A stretch of 64,000 bases of DNA. It comes from an uncultured Winogradskyella sp. Lineage in GTDB: Bacteria > Bacteroidota > Bacteroidia > Flavobacteriales > Flavobacteriaceae. A program made the translations under genes and the position numbers. Of the stretch, positions 36,885-46,363 are shown in pieces (the stretch's first letter is position 1; every line of letters starts with the position of its first letter). The stretch covers positions 62,001-126,000 of the forward strand of contig NZ_CANMJY010000004.1 of the NCBI RefSeq assembly GCF_947498345.1. Reading direction: 5' to 3'. The notes below the pieces were generated by a model, which searched no databases, was not told where the DNA came from, and was given only the letters and a program-made list of their open reading frames with translations.

Positions 36885-38017
36885 TGAAACCAGTACTTTT
36901 TATAGATAGAGATGGTACTTTAATTAAAGAACCAGCAGATGAGCAAATAGACTCTTTTGAGAAGCTAGACTTCTATCCAAAGGTGTTTCAATACTTAAGT
37001 AAAATTGCTAAAGAATTGAATTTTGAAATTGTAATGATTACCAATCAAGATGGCTTAGGTACGGAAGTCTATCCTGAAGATACCTTTTGGCCAGTGCACA
37101 ATTTTGTATTAAAAACATTTGAAAGCGAAGGTGTTGTCTTTGAAGAACAATTTATAGATAAAACATTTGCAAAGGATAATGCACCAACCAGAAAACCTAA
37201 TACGGGCTTATTAACTAAATATTTCTCTGATGAATATGATTTAGAAAATTCGTTTGTAATTGGTGACAGATTAACAGATGTAGAATTGGCTAAGAATCTG
37301 GGGGCAAAAGGTATTTTTATTAATGATGACACTAATTTAGGGACAGATGAAGTCACCGTTAGTGATAATATTTTACAAGATTATATCGCTTTAGAGACTA
37401 ACGATTGGGAAGCGATTTATAGATTTCTAAAAACAACTGAACGTATTGGTGCTATTGAGCGTAACACTAATGAAACAAAAATTAAGATAGACCTAAATCT
37501 AGACGGTACTGGAAAGAGTGCAATAGATACTGGTATCGCTTTTTTTGACCATATGTTAGACCAGATTGCACGTCATGGTCAAATGGACTTGAATATTAAA
37601 GTAGATGGTGATTTAGAAGTCGATGAACATCATACCATCGAAGATACGGCTATTGCCCTAGGAGAAGTTTTTGCAAAAACACTTGGTAACAAATTGGGTA
37701 TTGAACGTTATGGATTTTCATTACCTATGGATGATTGTTTAGCACAAGTGGCGATTGACTTTGGTGGTCGTAACTGGTTAGTTTGGGATGCGGAATTTAA
37801 TCGTGAAATGATTGGGAAGATGCCCACAGAAATGTTTTATCATTTCTTTAAATCCTTCACAGATGGTGCAAAATGTAATTTAAATATTAAAGTTGAAGGT
37901 AATAATGAACACCATAAAATTGAAGCCATATTCAAAGCTTTTGCAAAAGCTATTAAAATGGCTGTAAAGCAAGATATAGAAAAAATGATTTTGCCATCAA
38001 CAAAAGGAATGCTGTAA
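36884..38017 (+). CDS. hisB: HisB, bifunctional histidinol-phosphatase / imidazoleglycerol-phosphate dehydratase
   Basis: A 377-residue fusion. The N-terminal HAD phosphatase (1 to about 170) has the nucleophile motif FIDRDGTL (D8, D10). The C-terminal dehydratase (about 180-377) has [16 protein letters not shown] and [13 protein letters not shown] as manganese sites, plus a second HH block [13 protein letters not shown]. It catalyses the sixth and eighth steps of the pathway. The fusion is like that of enterobacteria. Confidence 0.95.
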   Translation: MKPVLFIDRDGTLIKEPADEQIDSFEKLDFYPKVFQYLSKIAKELNFEIVMITNQDGLGTEVYPEDTFWPVHNFVLKTFESEGVVFEEQFIDKTFAKDNAPTRKPNTGLLTKYFSDEYDLENSFVIGDRLTDVELAKNLGAKGIFINDDTNLGTDEVTVSDNILQDYIALETNDWEAIYRFLKTTERIGAIERNTNETKIKIDLNLDGTGKSAIDTGIAFFDHMLDQIARHGQMDLNIKVDGDLEVDEHHTIEDTAIALGEVFAKTLGNKLGIERYGFSLPMDDCLAQVAIDFGGRNWLVWDAEFNREMIGKMPTEMFYHFFKSFTDGAKCNLNIKVEGNNEHHKIEAIFKAFAKAIKMAVKQDIEKMILPSTKGML

Positions 38018-38598
38018 TGGATTTAAAAATAGTTAATTACGGTGCTGGTAACATTAAGAGTATTCAATTTGCTTTTAAGTGTTTGGGATATGATGCGGTA
38101 TTATCTGATAATCCAGATGAGATATTTAAGGCAGATAAAGTGATTTTTCCAGGTGTAGGTGAGGCTAGTTCAGCGATGAAAATGTTAAAAGAGAGTGGGT
38201 TAGATACGCTTATTCCAAAATTGAAACAACCAGTCTTAGGAATTTGTTTAGGAATGCAATTAATGTGTAATCATACAGAAGAAGGAGATACCAAAGGCTT
38301 AGGAATTTTTAATGTTGATGTAAAGCGATTTTCAAATGCTGTAAAAGTACCTCAGATGGGATGGAATACCATTAATAATTTAAAATCCAATTTATTTAAA
38401 GACATAAGAGAAGAAGAATACATGTACCTTGTACATAGTTATTATGCTGAGAATTGTGATGAAGCCATTGCAACTTCAAATTACGACATAGAATATGCTT
38501 CAGCATTAGAGAACGATAACTTCTTTGGAGTGCAGTTTCACCCAGAAAAGAGCGGAAAGACAGGTGAGCGATTGTTACAAAATTTCCTTGACTTATAA
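38017..38598 (+). CDS. hisH: HisH, glutamine amidotransferase subunit of IGP synthase
   Basis: A 193-residue class I glutaminase that feeds ammonia to HisF. The nucleophile is C77 in LGICLGMQLM and the His/Glu pair is in FGVQFHPEKSG. It overlaps hisB by one base. Downstream is the only sizeable gap in the operon (93 bases), which holds a REP-like repeat. Confidence 0.95.
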   Translation: MDLKIVNYGAGNIKSIQFAFKCLGYDAVLSDNPDEIFKADKVIFPGVGEASSAMKMLKESGLDTLIPKLKQPVLGICLGMQLMCNHTEEGDTKGLGIFNVDVKRFSNAVKVPQMGWNTINNLKSNLFKDIREEEYMYLVHSYYAENCDEAIATSNYDIEYASALENDNFFGVQFHPEKSGKTGERLLQNFLDL

Positions 38599-38611
38599 AT
38601 AAAAGTGATTT

Positions 38612-38635
38612 GTCACGCTGAGCTTGTTGAAGCGC
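38612..38635 (+). repeat. REP-like repeat, first half
   Basis: The segment begins GTCACGCTGAGC and continues TTGTTGAAGCG. It closely matches, from memory, a dispersed repeat common in Bacteroidota genomes (CGCTGAGCTTGTCGAAGCG). Only this copy was noticed in the window. Confidence 0.55.
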
Positions 38636-38665
38636 CACAAACTAAAGATAAATATTAATTAAAAG

Positions 38666-38690
38666 AGATTCCCACTTTCGTGGGCAATGT
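38666..38690 (+). repeat. REP-like repeat, second half, hairpin before hisA
   Basis: GAGATT is followed by the hairpin CCCAC-TTTC-GTGGG (38671-38684), as in the common Bacteroidota repeat that pairs this with the CGCTGAGC half. The hairpin ends 8 bases before the hisA ATG at 38692 and may reduce initiation there. Confidence 0.5.
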
Positions 38691-38691
38691 T

Positions 38692-39435
38692 ATGAGAATA
38701 ATACCTGCCATAGATATCATAGATGGAAAGTGCGTAAGACTAACCAAAGGAGATTATGATACAAAAAAGATATATAACGAAAATCCACTAGAGGTAGCTA
38801 AAGAATTTGAAGCGTCTGGTATAGAATATTTGCATCTTGTAGATTTAGATGGCGCTAAGGCTAAGCATATTGTAAACTATAGGGTTTTAGAAACTATAGC
38901 TGCAAAGACAAATTTAAAAATTGATTTTGGTGGAGGTTTAAAATCTAACGAAGATTTAAATATTGCATTTAATAGTGGCGCAAGACAGATAACAGGTGGT
39001 AGTATTGCAGTGAGTGACAGAGAGACTTTCGAAAGTTGGTTGTCAAAATACGGGCCACAAAAAATAATTTTAGGCGCCGATAGTAATGACGGTAAAATTG
39101 CTATAAACGGTTGGCAAGACAATAGCAAAGAAGAAGTTGTTTCGTTTGTAAAAAACTATCAAAGGAAGCATGTACAGTATGTGATTTGTACAGACATTAC
39201 AAAAGATGGTATGCTAAAAGGCCCATCAATTGAGCTTTACAAAACGATTATAAATACCTGTAGTAATAAAAGTGGAGCACAGTCCATAAAGCTTATTGCA
39301 TCAGGTGGAGTTTCCGATATTAAAGACCTGCAAGATTTAAAAGCTATTGGTTGTGAGGGAGCTATAGTTGGAAAAGCCATTTATGAGAATAAAATAAGTT
39401 TAAGAGCTTTAGAAAAATTTATAGTCAATAATTAA
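38692..39435 (+). CDS. hisA: HisA, ProFAR isomerase
   Basis: A 247-residue beta/alpha-barrel isomerase for the fourth pathway step. The front catalytic Asp8 is in [13 protein letters not shown], with the phosphate loops DFGGGL and [12 protein letters not shown] start at ATG 38692; the frame also allows GTG at 38680, but that would be inside the repeat hairpin. It is followed by hisF after two bases. Confidence 0.93.
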   Translation: MRIIPAIDIIDGKCVRLTKGDYDTKKIYNENPLEVAKEFEASGIEYLHLVDLDGAKAKHIVNYRVLETIAAKTNLKIDFGGGLKSNEDLNIAFNSGARQITGGSIAVSDRETFESWLSKYGPQKIILGADSNDGKIAINGWQDNSKEEVVSFVKNYQRKHVQYVICTDITKDGMLKGPSIELYKTIINTCSNKSGAQSIKLIASGGVSDIKDLQDLKAIGCEGAIVGKAIYENKISLRALEKFIVNN

Positions 39436-39437
39436 TT

Positions 39438-40193
39438 ATGCTAACAAAACGAATTGTTCCCTGCTTGGATATTAAAAATGGACGTACGGTGAAAGGTGTC
39501 AACTTTGTTGATTTACGTGATGCTGGTGACCCAGTAGTTTTAGCCAAACAATATGCAGAATTAGGAGCAGATGAACTGGTCTTTTTAGATATAGCTGCAA
39601 CTCTTGAGAATAGAAAAACTATGCACGATATGGTTTTAAAAGTGGCAGAACAGGTTAATATCCCATTCACTGTAGGTGGAGGAATTTCTTCTGTTGATGA
39701 TGTTGATGATTTATTGCACTGCGGAGCAGATAAAGTATCTATAAACTCTTCAGCTGTGAAGCGTCCAGAACTCATTAACGAACTTTCTAAAAAATTTGGG
39801 AGTCAGTGTGTCGTCGTCGCTATTGATGCAAAACAAATAGATGACGAATGGTTTGTACATTTAGCAGGAGGAACTATTCCAACAGATATTAAATTATTTG
39901 ATTGGGCAAAAGAAGTTGAAGAAAGAGGAGCTGGAGAAATTCTATTTACCTCTATGAATCACGATGGGACTAAGGCTGGTTTTGCCAATGTGGCTTTAGC
40001 TAAGCTTTCAGAATTGGTTAATATTCCGATAATTGCTTCAGGTGGTGCAGGAACGATTCAGCATTTTATTGATACATTTAAAGATGGTAAAGCAGATGCT
40101 GCCTTGGCCGCTAGTGTTTTTCACTTCGGAGAAATACCAATATTAGAATTAAAAAAAGAGTTACAAAAGCAGAATATAGAAGTACGGTTATGA
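39438..40193 (+). CDS. hisF: HisF, imidazoleglycerol-phosphate synthase cyclase subunit
   Basis: A 251-residue beta/alpha barrel that, with HisH, makes IGP and AICAR. The catalytic Asp11 is in [13 protein letters not shown] and Asp130 in VVVAIDAKQ. The phosphate loops TVGGGISS and [11 protein letters not shown] are present. It overlaps hisIE by four bases. Confidence 0.96.
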   Translation: MLTKRIVPCLDIKNGRTVKGVNFVDLRDAGDPVVLAKQYAELGADELVFLDIAATLENRKTMHDMVLKVAEQVNIPFTVGGGISSVDDVDDLLHCGADKVSINSSAVKRPELINELSKKFGSQCVVVAIDAKQIDDEWFVHLAGGTIPTDIKLFDWAKEVEERGAGEILFTSMNHDGTKAGFANVALAKLSELVNIPIIASGGAGTIQHFIDTFKDGKADAALAASVFHFGEIPILELKKELQKQNIEVRL

Positions 40194-40789
40194 ATATAGA
40201 TTTCAATAAAAATTCGGATGGTTTAGTGCCAGCAATTATACAAGATATAAATACTAAGAATGTATTAATGCTGGGTTATATGAATGAAGAAGCCTTAGAA
40301 AAAACAAAAATATCGGGTTTAGTAACATTTTTTAGCCGCACTAAAAATAGATTATGGACCAAAGGTGAGGAAAGTGGTAATGTTCTTAATTTAGTTGACA
40401 TTCAACTTGATTGTGATAAAGATACACTTTTGGTATCTGTAAATCCAAAAGGGCCAACATGCCATAAAGGAACGGATACATGCTGGAATGAGGGCAATAT
40501 CCAATCTTTTGGATTTCTCTCAAAATTAGAAGATGTCATCTCTTCTAGAATTGAAAATACCGATGCACAAAAATCTTATGTAGCATCATTGTTTGCAAAA
40601 GGCATAAATAAAATTGCACAAAAGGTCGGCGAAGAAGCTGTAGAAGTAGTTATTGAAGCAAAAGATAATAATGATAATTTATTCCTTGAGGAAAGTGCGG
40701 ATTTAATGTTTCATTATTTAATATTATTACAAGCTAAAGGCTTCAATCTAAATGATATTGTTAATGTATTAAAGGCAAGGGAAAAGTAG
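40190..40789 (+). CDS. hisIE: HisIE, PR-AMP cyclohydrolase / PR-ATP pyrophosphatase
   Basis: A 199-residue fusion for the second and third pathway steps. The HisI half (1 to about 105) has the zinc site [13 protein letters not shown] then [10 protein letters not shown]. The HisE half (about 110-199) has [19 protein letters not shown] and [14 protein letters not shown], the MazG-like metal motif. It is the last his gene; truA follows after 33 bases and may share the transcript. Confidence 0.96.
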   Translation: MNIDFNKNSDGLVPAIIQDINTKNVLMLGYMNEEALEKTKISGLVTFFSRTKNRLWTKGEESGNVLNLVDIQLDCDKDTLLVSVNPKGPTCHKGTDTCWNEGNIQSFGFLSKLEDVISSRIENTDAQKSYVASLFAKGINKIAQKVGEEAVEVVIEAKDNNDNLFLEESADLMFHYLILLQAKGFNLNDIVNVLKAREK

Positions 40790-40822
40790 TTATATTGTAA
40801 GCGCAAAGCAAGACACTAATTA

Positions 40823-41608
40823 ATGTTTGATAAACGTTTTTATTATCTTATAAAAATTCAATATTTAGGATATCGTTTTCATGGATGGCAAAAGCAACCC
40901 GATGTTAAAACCATTCACTTAATGATTGATAGAACTCTAAAGTATATTCTTGGCAATATTCGCTTTAAGACCCTAGGTGCTGGTAGAACAGATGCTATGG
41001 TTTCAGCAAATGAAGCTGCGTTGGAGTTGTTTATTTATAACGCCCCAATTAAAGACTTTGATGAATTTTTGGCACTTTTTAATCATAATTTGCCCCAAGA
41101 CATTAGAGCACTGTCTATTAAGGAAGTTGATAATAAATTTAATATTATTCAAGATTCTAAATTGAAGGAGTATCATTATGTGTTTTCTCAAGGGCAAAAA
41201 AATCATCCTTTTTGTGCTCCAATTCTATCGACAATTTTAGAGCCTCTTAATGTTGAATTAATGAAGGAAGGAGCTAAATTATTTGAAGGCACTCACAACT
41301 TTAAAACCTATTGCTACAAAGCAACTGATAATGGGGAGTATTATAGAACTATAGAATCTTCTGAAATAGTAGATAATGCAATTTATACCGCGAATTTCTT
41401 TCCCGAAAAATCGTATATTTTTAAAGTAAAAGGCAAAGGTTTTATGCGTAATCAGATACGACTTATGTTTGGTTGTTTAATTAAATTGGGTAGAGGAGAG
41501 GTGACATTAGCTTATATTGAAGATACCTTAAAAGCAGATAGTGTAGAAGTGATGGATTATATTGCTCCAGCTTCTGGTCTAATTTTACATGCTGTAAATT
41601 TTGAATAA
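40823..41608 (+). CDS. truA: TruA, tRNA pseudouridine(38-40) synthase
   Basis: A 261-residue enzyme that makes pseudouridine at tRNA positions 38-40 in the anticodon arm, including tRNA-His. The catalytic Asp57 is in GAGRTDAMVSA, with KGKGFMRNQIRLMFG in the second half. In enterobacteria loss of TruA derepresses his attenuation, so its place behind the his operon is suggestive. The start is ATG 40823. A terminator follows. Confidence 0.93.
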   Translation: MFDKRFYYLIKIQYLGYRFHGWQKQPDVKTIHLMIDRTLKYILGNIRFKTLGAGRTDAMVSANEAALELFIYNAPIKDFDEFLALFNHNLPQDIRALSIKEVDNKFNIIQDSKLKEYHYVFSQGQKNHPFCAPILSTILEPLNVELMKEGAKLFEGTHNFKTYCYKATDNGEYYRTIESSEIVDNAIYTANFFPEKSYIFKVKGKGFMRNQIRLMFGCLIKLGRGEVTLAYIEDTLKADSVEVMDYIAPASGLILHAVNFE

Positions 41609-41644
41609 AAAAAGGAACCAGTTATAATTACTAATTCCTTTTTT
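41608..41644. terminator. Bidirectional terminator between truA and a convergent gene
   Basis: A-run plus GGAA (41608-41617) pairs with TTCC plus T-run (41635-41644). The A/T runs give a U-tract on either strand. Confidence 0.75.
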
Positions 41645-41663
41645 AAAATTGGTTGGTTAATAG

Positions 41664-42098
41664 TTATTTTATCCAATTTTTAGTAATAGCATTTTTTGCA
41701 AACCAAACCAAAAATGCAGCAAATACAATAATAATGTAAGCCATTATTTTGTTTGCGCTAAAATCTACACCGTTTAAATCTGCGATAAATAAAAAATACA
41801 CCATTTGTATGGTTGCAGCTAAAAAGGATAAGGTTAAAAGTAACTTTGCAATTTTTTTTCTAAACAAGAGCAACAAGCAACCTATTGCACCAGCGAAAAC
41901 TGCAATAGCAAATAATGCTGTATACCAAGTGGGTAAATTAGTCATAACTTCAATTTGCTCAGTAGTATAAGCATCTGTAAATGCTTTAGTCTTGTATGCT
42001 TGACTAACGTAGCCATGCACACCTAGACTATTCCAAACTAGAGCTAATACGCTTACAATCCAAAACCAAATAGGTGGTTTGTTTAAAGAATTTGTCAT
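41664..42098 (-). CDS. Four-helix small membrane protein, unknown function
   Basis: A 144-residue protein with four membrane helices: WFWIVSVLALVWNSLGV, WYTALFAIAVFAGAIGCLLL, LLLTLSFLAATIQMVYFLF, and AYIIIVFAAFLVWFA. This is a common flavobacterial type, with no known activity. It is flanked by terminators on both sides, so it is its own unit. Confidence 0.72.
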   Translation of the reverse strand: MTNSLNKPPIWFWIVSVLALVWNSLGVHGYVSQAYKTKAFTDAYTTEQIEVMTNLPTWYTALFAIAVFAGAIGCLLLLFRKKIAKLLLTLSFLAATIQMVYFLFIADLNGVDFSANKIMAYIIIVFAAFLVWFAKNAITKNWIK

Positions 42099-42210
42099 AA
42101 TAAAGTTGATTTAATTTAGTTAGTTTTTTGCAGAAAAAACTGCCATTTAGATTAACAATGTATAAAAAAAAAAATAAGAGTTAGTTTTTAGACCAACAGT
42201 AATACAATAA

Positions 42211-42241
42211 AAAAAGGCGAAAACTAAGTTTTCGCCTTTTT
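42211..42241. terminator. Strong bidirectional hairpin terminator
   Basis: AAAAAGGCGAAAAC and GTTTTCGCCTTTTT form a perfect 14-bp stem around TAA. It ends the small minus-strand gene at 42261. Confidence 0.9.
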
Positions 42242-42260
42242 AAATTTCATTTATTTATAG

Positions 42261-42482
42261 TTATTCTACTACATGCAATTTTGGTTCTTTATCTACAAAT
42301 TTACCGTTTATAGACTCACCTAAAATGATGACTTCTTTAGAACGCTCGTACATCTTTATTGCGCGATGCATCTGTAATTTAGTGCCACTGTATAGTTTAA
42401 CACCTGATTTTGAACCTTTGTTACGGATTTCAATATAAAATCCATCTTTTAGTTTTGTTGGTCTTGTTGCTGGTCTACCCAT
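42261..42482 (-). CDS. Small basic protein, conserved-looking, unknown function
   Basis: 73 residues from ATG 42482 (a longer frame to 42533 has a less likely N-terminus). It begins MGRPATRPTKLKDGFYIEI and has RAIKMYERSKEVIILGE in the middle. The MGRP start with many Lys/Arg suggests nucleic acid or ribosome contact, but this is a guess. It has its own terminator. Confidence 0.72.
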   Translation of the reverse strand: MGRPATRPTKLKDGFYIEIRNKGSKSGVKLYSGTKLQMHRAIKMYERSKEVIILGESINGKFVDKEPKLHVVE

Positions 42483-42650
42483 AAAATTAGTGTGTGTTTT
42501 AAAAGTTGTGCATAATACTGAAAATTCTATCACTACGCAAGTTTATTTTTAACTATTCTAAACAGAGTGTTTAAGAAGCCGAGGATTAACTCATTTTAAC
42601 ATAAAATAAAAAAGGTTTTTATATTTTTAGCTATTAAAAAAATCATAAAA

Positions 42651-43328
42651 ATGAGCACAACCATACCAAAGGAAACCCTTACATTCTTTAAGAATTTAAC
42701 CAAAAACAACGATAGAGATTGGTTTAATGCCCATAAACCAGAATTTAAAGCTATAGAAACTAAAGTGAAAAGTGCTTATAACCATTTAGGTGAATTAATA
42801 AATGCTCACGATCAAATAGAGAAAATTAAGATTTTTAGGATATATAGAGACGTCCGTTTTTCTAAAAACAAGCTACCTTACAAAACTCACTTTGGCGGTT
42901 CTTTTGCTCGTAAAAAACCAGAACTTAGAGGTGGCTATTACTTACATATTCAACCCAATAATGAATCATTTATAGCTACTGGTTTTTGGGAACCTAATAA
43001 AGAAGACCTTTTTAGAATAAGGAAAGAGTTTGAAATGGATGATAGCGAAATGCGAGCTATTTTGAATAATAAAAACTTTAAAACTACTTGGGGCGGATTC
43101 GTTGGAGATGAACTAAAAACTGCACCTAAAGGATTTGATAAAGTTCATCCTGCAATAGATCTAATACGTAGAAAGCAATATATATTTACTAAGAAATACA
43201 CGGATAAAGAGGTTCTTGCAGAAGGTTTTCTTGATGATGTAAATGAAGCATTCAAACAAATTAGGCCTTATTTTGATTATATGAGTGATGTACTCACAAC
43301 TAATCTCAATGGGGAGTCTTTGTTATAA
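42651..43328 (+). CDS. DUF2461 domain-containing protein
   Basis: A 225-residue protein of the DUF2461 (TIGR02453) family. Diagnostic pieces are NNDRDWFNAHKPEF, FRIYRDVRFSKNKLPYKTHFG and GGYYLHIQPNNESFIATGFW. It is widespread and its function is unknown. It is followed by a hairpin terminator and faces the SDR gene. Confidence 0.9.
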   Translation: MSTTIPKETLTFFKNLTKNNDRDWFNAHKPEFKAIETKVKSAYNHLGELINAHDQIEKIKIFRIYRDVRFSKNKLPYKTHFGGSFARKKPELRGGYYLHIQPNNESFIATGFWEPNKEDLFRIRKEFEMDDSEMRAILNNKNFKTTWGGFVGDELKTAPKGFDKVHPAIDLIRRKQYIFTKKYTDKEVLAEGFLDDVNEAFKQIRPYFDYMSDVLTTNLNGESLL

Positions 43329-43333
43329 ATACT

Positions 43334-43358
43334 AAAGCCGAACATAGTGTTCGGCTTT
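43334..43358. terminator. Bidirectional terminator between DUF2461 and SDR genes
   Basis: AAAGCCGAACA and TGTTCGGCTTT form an 11-bp stem around TAG, with TTTTT on the plus strand and TTTA on the other. Confidence 0.85.
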
Positions 43359-43379
43359 TTAGTTTAGGTTCAGTATGTT

Positions 43380-44129
43380 TTAAATCTGACTTAATCCACC
43401 ATCAACTTCTAATTCTACACCATTTATATAAGATGCATCATCAGAAGCTAAGAACAAGGCTGCATTGGCAATTTCTTCTGAGGTGCCAAAACGACCTAAT
43501 GGTACAGATTCTGCAAATCCTTTACCCATTTCTTCAACAACATCTTGTGGTAAACCCATTTTACCATAAATAGGTGTGTCAATTGGTCCTGGGGCAATTG
43601 AATTAACTCTAATGCCTCTAGATTTAACTTCAGAAGTTAACACACGAGCATAAGCTCTCAGAGCCCCTTTACTGGCTGAGTATATGCTTAATCCATCAAA
43701 CCCTTTTTGATGTACAATAGAGTTTGTAAATAGTATGGTTCCATTATCATTAATATGTGGTAAAGCTTCTTTTATTGCGATAATTGGCCCCTTTACATTG
43801 ATATCAAATATTTGGTTGTAATGTTCTGCCGTTACTTCTGTTGTTGGAGTAGGAGGTGCAATACCAGCATTTAGAAATAAAATGTCAATTTTACCATAAT
43901 GGTTTGTGGCTTGTTCAATTAGACTTTTATTGTCTTCATCCTTTGAAACATCTGCTACTACTGTTATAAAATCTCCTTCTAACGTTTTTGCAACTTCTTC
44001 CAGAGCTTCTTTTCGTCTTCCAGATAGTACTACTTTTGCATCTTCTTTTAGATATAGCTTAGCGGTAGCTAATCCTATTCCGCTGTTTGCACCTGTGATT
44101 ACTGCAACTTTGTCTTTTAACTTATTCAT
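43380..44129 (-). CDS. Short-chain dehydrogenase/reductase
   Basis: A 249-residue classical SDR: cofactor motif TGANSGIG at 12-19, NAG in FLNAGIA, catalytic Tyr and Lys in SIYSASKGALR, and the ending YINGVELEVDGG. It is of the glucose 1-dehydrogenase-like type; the substrate is unknown. A palindromic operator just upstream (44143-44164) matches one before the adjacent TetR gene, so it is probably induced by the TetR ligand. Confidence 0.9.
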   Translation of the reverse strand: MNKLKDKVAVITGANSGIGLATAKLYLKEDAKVVLSGRRKEALEEVAKTLEGDFITVVADVSKDEDNKSLIEQATNHYGKIDILFLNAGIAPPTPTTEVTAEHYNQIFDINVKGPIIAIKEALPHINDNGTILFTNSIVHQKGFDGLSIYSASKGALRAYARVLTSEVKSRGIRVNSIAPGPIDTPIYGKMGLPQDVVEEMGKGFAESVPLGRFGTSEEIANAALFLASDDASYINGVELEVDGGLSQI

Positions 44130-44142
44130 AATGTGTTATTTT

Positions 44143-44164
44143 ATTTGAAACAATCGTTTCAAAT
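44143..44164. promoter_or_regulatory. TetR operator upstream of the SDR gene
   Basis: Palindrome ATTTGAAAC-AATC-GTTTCAAAT, 14 bases before the SDR ATG. The same pattern TTTGAAA-N6-TTTCAAA is found before the tetR gene. Confidence 0.75.
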
Positions 44165-44177
44165 TAGATTAAAAAAA

Positions 44178-44759
44178 TTATTTTAAATTTTGCAAAGTTG
44201 TATTAATTAAACCTTGCAATTGATCTTTGTCATTTACCAAAATACCTGTCATTCTGAAACCTTGCATTGACGAAAATAAATATAGGGCATATTCTTGCTT
44301 AGACTTGCTTTTATTAATGCTTTCACCCTTCTGTCCTTTTTCAATTAAATCTTCGAGAAGCTCTATTGTACCTTTTTGGTTGTTCAATAAAAAATTTTGA
44401 ATTGCCATATTCTGATTGGCCATTTCAGATTTGCAATTAACAATAAGACACCCTTTGGTTTTAGTATCACTCAGCGTTTCTTTTAAATACATATTAAATA
44501 AAGATTTAATAGCATTTATAGGACTGTTAGATGCTAATAACACTTTAGAGATAATACGCTGGTACTTATTTTCGTATAGCTTTAAACATTCCAGATACAG
44601 ATTATGTTTGCTCTCAAAAGAATTGTAAATACTCGACCTGTTAAGACCTGTAACATCTACTAAATCTTGCATTGAGGTGGCATTATAACCTTTAGTATGA
44701 AATACTTCCGTAGCCTGCTTTAGGACATTTTCTCTATTAAAAATTTCAGTTTTTGGCAT
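44178..44759 (-). CDS. TetR/AcrR-family repressor
   Basis: A 193-residue regulator. The N-terminal helix-turn-helix is seen in VFHTKGYNATSMQDLVDVTG and NRSSIYNSFESKHNLYLECL. The C-terminal ligand domain includes TKGCLIVNCKSEMANQN, as in several AcrR-like repressors. It sits directly upstream of the SDR gene on the same strand. Matching operators before both genes suggest autoregulation and control of the SDR. Confidence 0.9.
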   Translation of the reverse strand: MPKTEIFNRENVLKQATEVFHTKGYNATSMQDLVDVTGLNRSSIYNSFESKHNLYLECLKLYENKYQRIISKVLLASNSPINAIKSLFNMYLKETLSDTKTKGCLIVNCKSEMANQNMAIQNFLLNNQKGTIELLEDLIEKGQKGESINKSKSKQEYALYLFSSMQGFRMTGILVNDKDQLQGLINTTLQNLK

Positions 44760-44762
44760 TTT

Positions 44763-44784
44763 ATTTGAAATGGACGTTTCAAAA
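44763..44784. promoter_or_regulatory. TetR operator upstream of tetR itself
   Basis: ATTTGAAA-TGGACG-TTTCAAAA, the same 22-base layout as at 44143, only four bases before the tetR ATG. Binding there would block its own transcription or translation. Confidence 0.7.
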
Positions 44785-44839
44785 TTATATAATTTTTAAT
44801 TACTTCAATGTTAAAAATTTTATAAATCTAATATTTTGC

Positions 44840-45256
44840 TTAGATAGCCTTTAATATCTGAGGTTTGATAAATACCTGAATATTGTTAATAAGCCGTTCT
44901 TTTACAATATTCATCATGCGCTTGTTTAAAGCAGAAGAGTTTTCGATATACAATTCATACTCCTCAATAGTAAATTGCCCTATAATCATGCCTTTAACAG
45001 AATTTCTAAATTTCATATCCTTATGAATAGCATTATCTATATAGTCTAACTGTTTTGGTAATGTTAGATCATAAAATACATTCTTTCTTTTGGTAATGTA
45101 ATTTCTAAAAACTGCAATGAATAAATTGTGCTGCATTTTTATGATTGGACGTAAAGTCTTATTCTGAAATAATTCTTCAGAACTCATAGCATCATAAATT
45201 TTTGCAGAAGTTATAATTGGCCTAAGAGATAGTAGGTCTTCAGTGCGAGTTGCCAT
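44840..45256 (-). CDS. Hypothetical cytosolic protein
   Basis: 138 residues, mostly helical by composition, without signal or membrane segment. The pattern LRPIITSAKIYDAM and KRKNVFYDLTLPKQLDYIDN is not one I recognise. It has its own start region facing the divergent DUF72 gene, and ends 80 bases before tetR. It may be lineage-specific. Confidence 0.6.
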   Translation of the reverse strand: MATRTEDLLSLRPIITSAKIYDAMSSEELFQNKTLRPIIKMQHNLFIAVFRNYITKRKNVFYDLTLPKQLDYIDNAIHKDMKFRNSVKGMIIGQFTIEEYELYIENSSALNKRMMNIVKERLINNIQVFIKPQILKAI

Positions 45257-45413
45257 GGTGAAGTGATTAAGGATTAATTTGGAATTAAATTTAAAGATTA
45301 CACCATAGCGTATGGTTGAAGCTCAAATATGTTGTTAACGGTCTTATTAACATTGGTGATTTTTTCATTCAAAAAACTTATGCATTTCAATTCTTATAAT
45401 GTGCTTTAAACTA

Positions 45414-45421
45414 TATCTTTG
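45414..45421 (+). promoter_or_regulatory. Putative -7 promoter element for the DUF72 gene
   Basis: TATCTTTG matches TAnnTTTG, 16 bases before the ATG, giving a short leader. Confidence 0.45.
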
Positions 45422-45437
45422 GTTAAAATAACAACAC

Positions 45438-46331
45438 ATGAAATTTGGAAGTGTAGATAATCCTGAAATCATAGATTTTACTTTGCCACCTGATCATCAG
45501 GATACTATTAAGGTATTAAAGAAAAACTCTGCTGACAAAACTAATGTTTTTGTTGGTTGTGCGAAATGGAATAGAGCAGATTTAAAGGGCTTTTATCCTA
45601 GAGGAACTAAGGATGAATTAGAATACTATTCGCGTCAGTTTAATTCTATTGAATTAAATGCCACATTTTATAGAATTTTTCCACCAGAGCAATTTGTGAA
45701 GTGGTATGATAAAACACCAGATAGTTTTAAGTTCTTCCCAAAGCTCAATCAAGAGATTAGTCACTGGAAGCGTTTAAATGATGATGTTGCACCTGTAGTT
45801 GACAATTACTTATATAGTGCTGTAAATCTAAAAGAAAAGTTAGGCTGCGTTTTTTTACAAATGCACAGTAACTTTGCTCCAAAGGATTTTGATCGTGTAA
45901 TTAATTTTGTTGAAGGTTGGCCAAGGGAAATTCCTCTAGCTGTTGAGTTTAGGCATACCAATTGGTACAATGATAAAGCCATAGCTGAAGATTTATATCA
46001 GCTTTTAGAAGAGAATAATATCTCAAATATTATAGTAGATAGTGCTGGCAGACGCGATATTATGCATATGCGGTTAACCAACTCCAGAGCTTTTGTACGC
46101 TACGTTGGTGCTAACCATCAAAGTGATTATACACGTTTAGATGACTGGGTAGAGCGTTTAAAGGTTTGGAAAGATAATGGTATAAAAGATATTAACTTCT
46201 TTGTGCATCAAAATATTGAAAAAGAGTCGCCTTTACTTTCTGCTTACTTAATTAAGCAATTAAATTCTAAATTAGGGACTGATTTGAAGATTCCTAATGA
46301 AGATTCTGATAGGCAACAAACATTACTTTAA
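45438..46331 (+). CDS. DUF72 domain-containing protein (YecE-like)
   Basis: A 297-residue TIM-barrel-like protein of the DUF72/YecE family. Marker pieces: VFVGCAKWNRADLKGFYPRG, YYSRQFNSIELNATFYRIF, and VEFRHTNWYND. Function is unknown; proposed barrel enzyme. It precedes the thioesterase by 32 bases. Confidence 0.9.
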   Translation: MKFGSVDNPEIIDFTLPPDHQDTIKVLKKNSADKTNVFVGCAKWNRADLKGFYPRGTKDELEYYSRQFNSIELNATFYRIFPPEQFVKWYDKTPDSFKFFPKLNQEISHWKRLNDDVAPVVDNYLYSAVNLKEKLGCVFLQMHSNFAPKDFDRVINFVEGWPREIPLAVEFRHTNWYNDKAIAEDLYQLLEENNISNIIVDSAGRRDIMHMRLTNSRAFVRYVGANHQSDYTRLDDWVERLKVWKDNGIKDINFFVHQNIEKESPLLSAYLIKQLNSKLGTDLKIPNEDSDRQQTLL

Positions 46332-46363
46332 AAATTCTTATTGTTTATATTTAATTACTTTAA

